Source: Sphingobium sp. CECT 9361 (GTDB lineage: Bacteria > Pseudomonadota > Alphaproteobacteria > Sphingomonadales > Sphingomonadaceae). Taken from it: DNA of 64,000 bases. The position numbers and the translations under genes are program-made. Below, one piece after another: positions 46,507 through 54,732 of the stretch. Under the pieces are notes generated by a model that saw only the letters and a list, made by a program, of their open reading frames with translations, ran no database searches and had not been told where the DNA came from. The DNA is taken from NCBI RefSeq assembly GCF_918741285.1, contig NZ_CAKKNC010000001.1, positions 496,001-560,000 on the forward strand, in the 5' to 3' direction. The number at the start of each line of letters is the position of its first letter. Positions within the stretch are counted from its first letter, which is position 1.

Positions 46507-47271
46507 TCACGGCGCGTCGGGCGCCGGATCGGGCAGTGCCACTGTCTCCACCAGCAGGGCAAGTTGCGCATCGCATTTCTTTGCGATCAGCGTCGATGCC
46601 ATGTTTTCCAGCCCGCCTGCACTGGCACCCAGTAAGGAGAAGCCGATATCCACCGGCTTGGCCAGGCCTGCCCAGTTCAGCCGATAGCTGGCGCCCTCAG
46701 TGACCGGCAATGCAGCCGGCCAACCGGCCACCGCTTCGCCTGCGCCAAAGGTCACTGGCGCGCTGACACCGCCGTTGATCGAAGTGATCGTCAACGTCAC
46801 GGCGCTGCCGATATCCGGGCGCCACAATTGGACATTGGCGGGATCGGGGACGCAGGCCGTGGACGGCTGGCTGATGTCCACATACCACAGGTTCGGGCTG
46901 CGCGGCGCCGGCGCGTCTTCCTCTACGCCGCCGCGTACGGCCCCGGTGCGTGCGCGGCGAACGCGCTTGGTTTCCAGCAGCGACGCCAGCGTGTTGCGGC
47001 TGTCGGTGCCCGTGCTCGCCTGCGCCGTCAATCCGAAGGTGCCGGGCCCGCGCAAGGTCCGCGTACCGCGTCCATCGAGTAGCGTCACGACATCGCCCGC
47101 TTTGAGCGACAGCGTGCCGCTATCGGCCAGCTTCTTGCCTGGGGGATAGCCCTTGGCCGATGGCCCAGACGCGCGGACCACGATTGTCTCGGCTGCTGCA
47201 GGCATCGCCGTTGCGGCGCCCAGCGCCAGCATCATGGCGATACCCAGTGACGTTTTTCTACCCCAAAACAT
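46507..47271 (-). CDS. Secreted protein of unknown function in the CHAT-cyclase-TPS block
   Basis: The protein has 254 residues from the ATG at 47271, which has GGAG six bases upstream; an ATG four codons earlier is also possible. The signal peptide ends near PAAAET. A short N-terminal module, SGTLSLKAGDVVTLLDGRGTRTLRGPGTF, resembles a FecR-like beta fold. A basic linker (KRVRRARTG) and a beta-rich C-terminal part (NLWYVDISQPSTACVPDP, VTLTITSINGG, YRLNWAG) follow. Two Cys lie in the mature part. The start lies inside the end of the cyclase gene (14-base overlap), so both belong to one operon. I do not recognise a named family beyond the FecR impression. Confidence 0.75.
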   Translation of the reverse strand: MFWGRKTSLGIAMMLALGAATAMPAAAETIVVRASGPSAKGYPPGKKLADSGTLSLKAGDVVTLLDGRGTRTLRGPGTFGLTAQASTGTDSRNTLASLLETKRVRRARTGAVRGGVEEDAPAPRSPNLWYVDISQPSTACVPDPANVQLWRPDIGSAVTLTITSINGGVSAPVTFGAGEAVAGWPAALPVTEGASYRLNWAGLAKPVDIGFSLLGASAGGLENMASTLIAKKCDAQLALLVETVALPDPAPDAP

Positions 47272-49261
47272 ATGCGTCTCCATCCTCGGTCTGCTCGATC
47301 CGATATAGCAAATGTGCCAAAGCGGTGTCCTGTGGATGTCGCATCACAAGTGCGATCAAATCCTGCAGAGCACCGGCCCTGTCTTCTTCTACCCGTTTCA
47401 ATATCGTGGTTAAGTGATCGCGATCACTGGCCGGAAAATCGGGCACAGGTTCGAATATTTCGACCGGCTTGGCGCGCCCGCGCAAGATCACCCGCCCCAT
47501 CGGTCGCCACCATTCCAGCCCGGATCGCTCCATCGCTTCGCGGCTGGCCATCATGTTGGAATGCAGCGATTTGTTGGCCGCCTCCAGCCGCGCGGCGGTG
47601 TTCATGCTGTCGCCCAGCGCGGTATATTGAATGCGGCCTTCACCGCCGAAATTGCCGACGATCGCCTCACCGTAATGCAGGCCCACGCGCGTCTTGCCGA
47701 TGGGCGGCACGCCATCGGGAATGTCCTTGCGGAACGCTTCGCCCGCTTCCCACATCGCATAGGCGGCCTTGGCTGCGTTCATGCCATCGTCGGGCCGAGA
47801 GATCGGCGCCCCCCAGAACGCCACGACGGCATCGCCCACGAACTTGTCGATGGTGCCGCCATGCGCCAGCACGACGTCGGACAGGCTGTCGAGATAGCGG
47901 TTGAGCAACTGCGCCACCATTTCCGGCGCGATGGCGTGCGACAGCTTGGTGAAGCCTTCCAAATCGGTGAACACCACGAAGATTGCGCGCTTCTCGCCAT
48001 GCAGCGCCAGCTTCTCTGGCTCCTGCAGGATCTGTGCGGCAATGTCGCGGGGCAGATATTTGCCCAGCGCCGATTGCGCGAACCGCCGCTGCTGAGACCC
48101 CACTGCGCGCGCCGCCGATCCCACGGCCGCGAATGCCAGTATCCAGCCCAATGCCCATCCGATGGCCGGCACCCCTTGCGTATCCCAGCCGCTGCTCTGG
48201 AACCAGAAGGGCAGCCCGCCGAACAGGATAGCCTGCACGATCAGATAAGGCGCAAGCGCATACCAGCGCAATTCGGTCAGGCTGGTGAACCCTGCCGCCA
48301 GCACCGCCAGAAAGGCGATGCCCCACAGCAACCAGCCGGGCACCCGCGTCAGTGCCGCGCCGTCCAGCGACTGCGCCAGCATGTTGGCGTGCACTTCCAG
48401 CCCGATCATGGATTTGCCGGTCTGCGCCGACATCGGCGTTTCGAACTGGTCGTTATCGACGATGTCGCCCCCGATCATCACATGCCGTCCGCGGATCTGA
48501 TCGGCAAAGGCGCTGCCGACGGCGGGATCGGCGAACAGATCGATGGGGAAGGACGCAAAGACCGGGCGGTCGGGATCGGCGGGCAAGCGGTATCGGATAC
48601 TGCCGCGATATTTGGTGAAGGCGGGGGAGGGGGCCATTGCCTGCACCAATATCGTGGGCAAGGTCGCCAGTTGCGCCGGCCAGCTTCGCATCACATTATC
48701 TGCGTCCGCCTCCAGCCGGATGCTGGATGGCTTCACCTTTTCGGTACTTACGGCCTTGAAGAAGCTTTCAAGATATTGCTGCTGTTCGTAGATAATCTGG
48801 TCGACGTTGTCCGTTATTCCGGCATAGCCCAGATAAGTCGGCGTCTTCATCGCGCGCAGCGCCGCGATCAGTTCGGCGTCTTCATCCTGCGGCTGGTCGA
48901 TCAATATATCGATGCCGATGGATTTCGGCCTCAGCGTGTCGAGGTTACGCAAAGCCTTGGCCAACAACGCCCGGTCCAGCGGAGAGCGTTTCCGCGTCGC
49001 GATCAGCGTCTGGTCGTTATACACGACCAGCACGACGCGCGGATCCTGATCGACGCGCGGGGCGAAAGCCGTCATGCGAAAATCATAGAGGGACCGTTCG
49101 GCATCCCGAATGACCGGCACGTAATCCCAGCTAAATCGCGCACAGAGCAAGGCGACCAGCAACACCGCCGCCGTTGCGATCAGCCGCCACCGACCGGCAT
49201 CCTGCAGGATGCGCGTTGCGCGATATAGCCAGGATTTGGCCGGTTTTCGGTTCTCGCCCAC
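47258..49261 (-). CDS. CHASE2 domain adenylate/guanylate cyclase
   Basis: The protein has 667 residues with a GTG start. One N-terminal transmembrane helix (about 27-43), a periplasmic CHASE2 sensor (about 45-300; RSLYDFRMTAFAPRVDQDPRV, KSIGIDILIDQPQDED), three more helices (about 310-390), then a class III cyclase domain (about 420-610). The two metal-binding Asp are in VVFTDLEGFTKLS and DKFVGDAVVAFWGAP; YTALGDSMNTAARLEAANK supplies the transition-state Asn/Arg. It should make cAMP or cGMP at the inner membrane in response to a periplasmic signal. It begins 6 bases after the CHAT gene and overlaps the secreted-protein gene. Confidence 0.93.
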   Translation of the reverse strand: MGENRKPAKSWLYRATRILQDAGRWRLIATAAVLLVALLCARFSWDYVPVIRDAERSLYDFRMTAFAPRVDQDPRVVLVVYNDQTLIATRKRSPLDRALLAKALRNLDTLRPKSIGIDILIDQPQDEDAELIAALRAMKTPTYLGYAGITDNVDQIIYEQQQYLESFFKAVSTEKVKPSSIRLEADADNVMRSWPAQLATLPTILVQAMAPSPAFTKYRGSIRYRLPADPDRPVFASFPIDLFADPAVGSAFADQIRGRHVMIGGDIVDNDQFETPMSAQTGKSMIGLEVHANMLAQSLDGAALTRVPGWLLWGIAFLAVLAAGFTSLTELRWYALAPYLIVQAILFGGLPFWFQSSGWDTQGVPAIGWALGWILAFAAVGSAARAVGSQQRRFAQSALGKYLPRDIAAQILQEPEKLALHGEKRAIFVVFTDLEGFTKLSHAIAPEMVAQLLNRYLDSLSDVVLAHGGTIDKFVGDAVVAFWGAPISRPDDGMNAAKAAYAMWEAGEAFRKDIPDGVPPIGKTRVGLHYGEAIVGNFGGEGRIQYTALGDSMNTAARLEAANKSLHSNMMASREAMERSGLEWWRPMGRVILRGRAKPVEIFEPVPDFPASDRDHLTTILKRVEEDRAGALQDLIALVMRHPQDTALAHLLYRIEQTEDGDAYVLG

Positions 49262-49267
49262 GAATGC

Positions 49268-52200
49268 CTAGCGCTGCGCCACGGTCGCCGGGGCCACCAG
49301 CGGACGTGCGCCATCGCCGATGATCGCAAAGCCCGACCAGTAAAAGGGATGCGAGGTATCGGCTTCGTCCATCAGCGTGGTTTCGGCAGCGCGCAACGCA
49401 TCGGCGACGCCCATGCCGCGCGGCGCGGAAAACAGACCGCTGATCAGCCGCTCGGTCGCCTTGAACTCTTCCGGTGCGGGCCAATGGCTGGCGATCACCG
49501 ACCGGCCGCCTGCGCCGATGAACGCGCGCACCAGCCCGTCGAGCGCACCGCCGCCGCCAGTCAGCCCCGCCGACTGCGTCGCTTCCCGGCTGGCCTTGCC
49601 AGCTGTGTCGCAGGCGGACAGGATCACCAGATCGGCATCCAGTTTCAGGTCGAAGATCTCGCTGAACTGCAGCAAGCCGTCCGACGTTGCACTGTTCCCG
49701 AAACTGGTGAGCAAGGCAGGGCGCGCCGGGCATTGCGCGCGCGGGGCCGTTACCAGACCGTGGGTGGCGAAGTGCAAAATGCGGAAATCGTTGAGATTGG
49801 TACGCGCCATGATCGCATCGTCGGTAAATGCCTTGCCGGTCAGCACTTCCGACCCGTCGAGGCCGACTTGCTTGGCCGCTTCGCGCAATTCGGTCGCGGC
49901 GATGGGCTTGTTCCATTCCGCGGGCGACCAGTTGCAATTGGGTCCGACGGTTTGAGACGCAGACCGCGTCAGGGCAACGGTCCGCATCGCCGATACCGGC
50001 GCATTTTCGCCAAAGCCGATATAATCGCGCGCCGCTGCCGATGCCGGTGCGTTGCGCGCATCGCGGAAGGCCCGTGCCGACAGCGCCGTGCTCACGCTAT
50101 GCTTGCGGCCCAGCCAGTCGATACCCCGGAAATCGAACTCGGTATCGGGCTTGGCGGCAACGCGCTTGTCATAGGCATCGACGCCTGCCTGACTGGCGAT
50201 CAGCAGGTTGACGGGCAATTGCAGCATCGCGCCATCGGGCTCGAAAATCAGATGCTCGACCCCGGCCAGCCGACTCTCGACGGGCGCGAACAGGTCGATA
50301 TACAGGCTCCGTGCCAAAGCGACATCGAGCGGATAGGTGGCTTGCACGCCATTGACCGTGGTCGAAATGGTCTCGCGGATCGCGGCCACTTTCTGCTGCA
50401 GCGCCGCTGCGCCGACACCCACGCGATAGCCCGTTGCACCCTGCCGATCGACCCACACTGCATAAAGCGAATCGCCAAGCTGCGCCATCTTCAGATAGGC
50501 TTCGCCGGGCTTGAGCACCGCCTGCATATCGGGCAGCGTCAGCACATCCTTCGCCACCGCGCGATATTGCGGATAGGCGCTCAATGATGCCAGCGTCGTC
50601 GCCTGCTGCTCACCCAGCGATTCGATATCCCGCTGCTGCGCAACGATCTGCGGAGCAATCGATGGATCGCTCGCCTGCAACAGCGTCAGCTGCGCCAGCT
50701 TGATCCGCGCCCGTTCGATATCGCGCGCCAGCGAGACCGATTGCCGGAACAACCGCGCCGAATCCCCCGTGCCTGCCGACAGCTCACGGCTCAGCACTTC
50801 CAGCGTATCGGCCGCGCCGGGGCGCACCAAAGTCTGCGTCGCCAGGAAAAGGTCGGCGGTCAGTTCGGGCCGGTTAGGAATTTCCTGCGCCAGCAGCGCG
50901 AACCACGGCTGCAACTGATTGGACAGGCCCGTCAGCGCGTTGTGGTTCTCGGTCGTGGAGGCAATGATCTGGCGATAGAGGACAATCGCATCGTCCTTCC
51001 GCCCGCGCCGCACGAGAAACGCGCCCAGCCGTGCGCGCGCGCCGTTCAGCGCTACCGTCTCGGGATATTGCACCGCGAGCAAGGTAATGCCCTGATTGAG
51101 CAGCGTTTCCGCCTGTCCGAAATTGCTTTCCGCTTCATAGGTAAGCGCGATTTCCGCCAGCAATTGTGCGCGCAGTCGCGTGATCGATGTGACGCGTCCC
51201 TGCCGGATCGCCATCGCATCGGTCAGCGCCTTGTTCAGCGTCGTCCGCGCTTCCGCCGGTTTGCCGGTCACACGCAGCAAGGTGCCGCGCAACTGCTGCG
51301 TCTGTGCGTCGATAATGGCTGCGCGTTCTTCCGGCGACAACTTGGTCGATTGCGCGGTGCCCAGCGCCTGTGTCGTCGGTACGCCGCTGTTGATCTCCGC
51401 GGCAATCATCGGCGTCACCGAAACGCCACCGGCCTCGTCCAGCAAATCGCGCGGCGGATCGGTCAGCGGCTGGTCGAGCAGTGCCAGCGCACCTGCATAA
51501 TCGCGCTGGTTAAGCCGATGCATCGCTTCGAAGTTGCGCCGCAGCCGAATCTGCACTCGGTCGCGTGTCGCTATTCCATGCGCTTGCCCGAACAATGCAT
51601 CGGCCTGCGCAAATTCCCCCATGTTGGAGAGTTGCAGTGCGCGGTTGATGACATATTCGTGGGCCAGCGCCGCGCGTTCGGGTGCACCCAGATTTGCCGC
51701 ATCGGGGGCATTGGCCAACCGATCCTCAAGGCTGTCGAAAAACTCCGCGGCTTCGGCATAATTGCCCGAATTGTTCCGGCGATATCCCTCCGCGAGCACT
51801 GTTTGCGGGTCAAGGCTTGCGGCCTGCAGTCGCGCAAACGCCGTCATATCCTCGCCACCCAGTGTCGCGATCTCGACCGGTCCGTCGACGACGCGGTCGG
51901 CAACGATCGTGCGCAGACCCAAATCGAGTGCGCTGGCATAGCTGGCAAAACCCTGCGCGACATAAGTCGTCTTGCCGCGCGTCAGGCGAGCGATGCGATA
52001 AGCGGTCCCGTTCCCTGCAATCCGGCAGTTGCGGAGCATAACCGGCCCCAGATCGGGGAGCGTTACGCTACCCTCGGCGCTGCATCCTAATGTCGCTCCA
52101 CGGGATTTCGCCAGCCTGTCGAGCAGATCGGCATCGCTGATGTTCGCTGGCAGGCGCAGGGCATAGAGCCGCCCCACTGGCTGCGCCGAATCGCGGCAGG

Positions 52201-52402
52201 CAATTGTCCACGCCCGGTCGAACATGCCGCCACCGGCGGGATCGTTGATCTTGTTCTGCGCCTGACACAGTGCGCCACCGCCGCTGCCAATGCGAAAACT
52301 GTCCATCAGGCTGGGTCTGGCCGACTGCGCGCCTACAGATGCAGGCAGCATGAGTGAAAATGCAGCGACCCCCGCTGCCATTGAAAATCGTACGCGCTGC
52401 AC
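49268..52402 (-). CDS. Exported TPR-CHAT (caspase-like) protein
   Basis: The protein has 1044 residues with a GTG start supported by GGGAG seven bases upstream. The signal peptide (cut near SVGAQS) marks it for export. An N-terminal domain of unknown type with several Cys (to about 190) is followed by TPR-like helices (about 200-600; NNSGNYAEAAEFFDSLEDRL, ALTYEAESNFGQAETLLNQG) and a C-terminal CHAT domain. The catalytic dyad of the caspase-like fold is visible: His in ILHFATHGLV (about H881) and Cys in LVILSACDTAG (about C931). CHAT proteins are proteases (separase/caspase relatives). It is the first gene of a run that leads to the cyclase, a secreted protein and the TPS pair. Target unknown. 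Confidence 0.92.
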   Translation of the reverse strand: MQRVRFSMAAGVAAFSLMLPASVGAQSARPSLMDSFRIGSGGGALCQAQNKINDPAGGGMFDRAWTIACRDSAQPVGRLYALRLPANISDADLLDRLAKSRGATLGCSAEGSVTLPDLGPVMLRNCRIAGNGTAYRIARLTRGKTTYVAQGFASYASALDLGLRTIVADRVVDGPVEIATLGGEDMTAFARLQAASLDPQTVLAEGYRRNNSGNYAEAAEFFDSLEDRLANAPDAANLGAPERAALAHEYVINRALQLSNMGEFAQADALFGQAHGIATRDRVQIRLRRNFEAMHRLNQRDYAGALALLDQPLTDPPRDLLDEAGGVSVTPMIAAEINSGVPTTQALGTAQSTKLSPEERAAIIDAQTQQLRGTLLRVTGKPAEARTTLNKALTDAMAIRQGRVTSITRLRAQLLAEIALTYEAESNFGQAETLLNQGITLLAVQYPETVALNGARARLGAFLVRRGRKDDAIVLYRQIIASTTENHNALTGLSNQLQPWFALLAQEIPNRPELTADLFLATQTLVRPGAADTLEVLSRELSAGTGDSARLFRQSVSLARDIERARIKLAQLTLLQASDPSIAPQIVAQQRDIESLGEQQATTLASLSAYPQYRAVAKDVLTLPDMQAVLKPGEAYLKMAQLGDSLYAVWVDRQGATGYRVGVGAAALQQKVAAIRETISTTVNGVQATYPLDVALARSLYIDLFAPVESRLAGVEHLIFEPDGAMLQLPVNLLIASQAGVDAYDKRVAAKPDTEFDFRGIDWLGRKHSVSTALSARAFRDARNAPASAAARDYIGFGENAPVSAMRTVALTRSASQTVGPNCNWSPAEWNKPIAATELREAAKQVGLDGSEVLTGKAFTDDAIMARTNLNDFRILHFATHGLVTAPRAQCPARPALLTSFGNSATSDGLLQFSEIFDLKLDADLVILSACDTAGKASREATQSAGLTGGGGALDGLVRAFIGAGGRSVIASHWPAPEEFKATERLISGLFSAPRGMGVADALRAAETTLMDEADTSHPFYWSGFAIIGDGARPLVAPATVAQR

Positions 52403-52527
52403 CGCAAGTCTCCCACTTCTCCGGCGGACTTTGTCCTGCCGAAGACCCTGACGCGACGCCCTGTTTTATTAGTGGCAGGTCAATAGCGCGCCCGTGCCCA
52501 AAGCCGCAAGCGCAAATGGAGCCGCCG

Positions 52528-53388
52528 CTACAGCGACGCTGCGTTTTTGGCGTAGGCTTGCGTACCGCGCGTCAGCACCACGTCGCCGTCGATCACGGCA
52601 TCGGGCGCCAGGTCCGGCTCATCTTCCAGCGCAGCATATAGAGGCGCGAAGTCGGTCTCCATCGTTTGCCGCAACAGATCTTCGAAACTGTCGATCACGA
52701 AATAGCTCTGCTGATAATCGTCGATCCGATAGTCCGTTCGCATCAACCGCATCACGTCGAAGCCGATGCGGTTGGGCGATGCGTCCTCCAGCGCGAAGCG
52801 CGATTCGCCGTAGGACGACACGATCCCCGCGCCATAAAGCTTCAGGTCGCCGCCTTCGCGGATCAGGCCGAACTCGACCGTGTACCAATAGAGCCGCGCC
52901 AGCTTGTGCAGCGCGCCAAAGCCCAGACTGCGCAATCCGCCCTGTCCATAGGCTTGCATATAGTCGGCAAAGGCAGGGTGGGCGAGCAACGGCACATGCC
53001 CGAATACGTCGTGGAATATATCCGGCTCTTGCAGATAATCGATCTGGTCGGGCGTCCGGATAAAACGCCCCGCGACGAACCGCCGATTGGCCAGGTGATC
53101 GAAGAAGACCTCGTCCGGCACCAGCCCCGGCACGGCTACCACCTGCCATCCGGTCTTGCGCATCAATCGTTCGGACAGTTCGTCAAAATCCGGTATCCCC
53201 GGTTTTGTCATGCGCAGCACGTCCAGCCCGTCCATGAACGCCGACGTTACCCGCCCCGGCAGCATTGCGGATTGCCGCGCGAACAGCCTGTCCCACATTG
53301 CATGTTCATCCGCCGTATAGCGGGCCCAGTCCTGCGATATCGTCCAGTCGGGCGCAGCTTCGGGCGGGCGGGTCAGGTCTGTGCTCAT
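52528..53388 (-). CDS. phhA: Phenylalanine 4-monooxygenase
   Basis: The protein has 286 residues from the ATG at 53388 (MSTDLTRPPEAAPDW); a GTG at 53424 would add 12 residues. It is the compact bacterial catalytic domain without the regulatory ACT domain. Iron ligands are the two His of IFHDVFGHVPL (about 126 and 131) and Glu in YWYTVEFGL (about 172). It converts Phe to Tyr with tetrahydropterin in the cytoplasm. The usual pterin dehydratase gene (phhB) is not adjacent. A gene for an Lrp/AsnC regulator, often paired with phhA, lies nearby but beyond one small gene. Confidence 0.95.
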   Translation of the reverse strand: MSTDLTRPPEAAPDWTISQDWARYTADEHAMWDRLFARQSAMLPGRVTSAFMDGLDVLRMTKPGIPDFDELSERLMRKTGWQVVAVPGLVPDEVFFDHLANRRFVAGRFIRTPDQIDYLQEPDIFHDVFGHVPLLAHPAFADYMQAYGQGGLRSLGFGALHKLARLYWYTVEFGLIREGGDLKLYGAGIVSSYGESRFALEDASPNRIGFDVMRLMRTDYRIDDYQQSYFVIDSFEDLLRQTMETDFAPLYAALEDEPDLAPDAVIDGDVVLTRGTQAYAKNAASL

Positions 53389-53521
53389 GGCGGTCGGTAT
53401 GGGGAATAAAGTTTCATTTGTCACTACATCTCGGCGAAGCCTGAACGGGAATTGGTCAGCATGCGTTCATGCGCTATCGGGTAGGAACGACAATCATTTC
53501 GCGTTCCGGAAAGGTGACGAC

Positions 53522-53935
53522 ATGCGTATCTTGCCTTCGATGATTTTGGCCACGGCACTGATGGCAGCGGGCGCGCAGGCGCAGGCGGCGTCGCGCGATA
53601 CCCCCGAACAAAAACTGGCGAAGGCCATCGAAGGGCGTACACCCGGCAAGCCGGTCAATTGCATCAATTCCCGCGACATTCGCTCGACGCGCATCATCAC
53701 CGGCACGGCGATATTGTACGAAACGAATAACGGCACTGTTTATGTCAACCGTCCGGTATCGGGCGCCAGCAGCCTGCGGGATGGCGATGCGCTTGTGACT
53801 CGCACATCGATTTCTCAGTTGTGTAACGTCGACATCGTTCGGTTGTTCGATACTGCCGCACGGTTCGAGCGTGGATCGGTCGGCCTTGGTGAATTTGTCC
53901 CGTACAAGAAGGTCAAATCCGCTGCAGCGAACTGA
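53522..53935 (+). CDS. Small secreted protein of unknown function
   Basis: The protein has 137 residues from the ATG at 53522, with a purine-rich GGAAAGGTGA upstream; a longer in-frame start has no signal peptide. The signal MRILPSMILATALMAAGAQAQA is clear. The mature part is about 115 residues with two Cys (VNCINSRDIRSTRI and SISQLCNVDIVRLFD), which could form one disulfide, and short beta strands (ILYETNNGTVYVNRP). I do not recognise a characterised family. It converges with the regulator gene 4 bases away. Confidence 0.75.
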   Translation: MRILPSMILATALMAAGAQAQAASRDTPEQKLAKAIEGRTPGKPVNCINSRDIRSTRIITGTAILYETNNGTVYVNRPVSGASSLRDGDALVTRTSISQLCNVDIVRLFDTAARFERGSVGLGEFVPYKKVKSAAAN

Positions 53936-53938
53936 GGC

Positions 53939-54523
53939 TTATCGCTTCTGAAATATGGTCGGGGGATTTGTCCGCCGCGCGACTTCCCGCATGACGAAGC
54001 TGCTGCGTATCTTCGATACATGCGGGAGTATCGATAGCTCCTGGCGATAGATCTTGTCATAATCGTTGAACGACGTGACGTGGATCATGATGATGAAATC
54101 CGTGTCCCCAGAAACGAACCCGCAATAGGACATGGACGGGCATTGCACGACGGCCTGTTCGAATTCGTTCAAGACATTCTCTGCCTGTGAATTGAGTTCG
54201 ACGGCCACGAACACGACGCCGCTGAACCCCAGCGCAGCCAAATTCACCGACACATTATAGCCGCCGATGATACCGGCTTCCTCCATCAGCTTGCGACGAC
54301 GCGCCACCGCGCTGCTCGACAAGTTGATCCGTTCGCCCACCGACACGTCGGATGCGCGACCGTCCTGGGACAATTCCTTCAAGATTCGAAAATCGATGGT
54401 ATCCAGCGTTATTGCGATGGAATTCGCCAATATTTCCTCCAAAGCCGCGTAATTTCGGTCTCGATCTACGAATATCTGCATCAAAACCATAATGGGCGCA
54501 AGGCGCGTGCCGCTGTGTTCCAC
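53939..54523 (-). CDS. Lrp/AsnC-family transcriptional regulator
   Basis: The protein has up to 194 residues; the GTG at 54523 has GGAGA five bases upstream, but ATGs at 54490 and 54481 would give a more usual length. From about residue 40 it is a standard Lrp: LDTIDFRILKELSQDGRASD, the helix-turn-helix (VGERINLSSSAVARRRKLMEEAGII), then the RAM ligand domain (VVFVAVELNSQ..., CGFVSGDTDFIIMIHV). The extra 40 N-terminal residues are unusual. It is divergent from the TonB receptor gene, whose promoter region it probably controls, with an amino acid or peptide as likely effector. Confidence 0.9.
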   Translation of the reverse strand: MEHSGTRLAPIMVLMQIFVDRDRNYAALEEILANSIAITLDTIDFRILKELSQDGRASDVSVGERINLSSSAVARRRKLMEEAGIIGGYNVSVNLAALGFSGVVFVAVELNSQAENVLNEFEQAVVQCPSMSYCGFVSGDTDFIIMIHVTSFNDYDKIYRQELSILPHVSKIRSSFVMREVARRTNPPTIFQKR

Positions 54524-54575
54524 GCTGTCTCCGGGCAGGTGGAGGAAATAGCCGGCAAGTTCGTTAGGCTAATCA

Positions 54576-54636
54576 GGAAACAATATTTCCAGCTTCAATC
54601 TGATGACGAACACGCCATGTCGGGGGGCGAATATTC
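54576..54636. promoter_or_regulatory. Two inverted repeats in the lrp-TonB receptor intergenic region
   Basis: GGAAACAATATTTCC (54576-54590) and a GAATATTC palindrome flanked by G and C runs (core 54629-54636) lie between the divergent regulator and receptor genes. Spacing is about 52 bases centre to centre, close to five helical turns. AT-centred dyads are typical Lrp/AsnC sites. Assignment is inferred from position. Confidence 0.5.
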
Positions 54637-54732
54637 CCCGGCCCGCAAACAAGAAACGCAATAACGCCGTCAGGCGACACGGGAAAAGGATGTCGGAAGG
54701 CCAGCATTATTATTCCAGGGGGATAAAATAAT

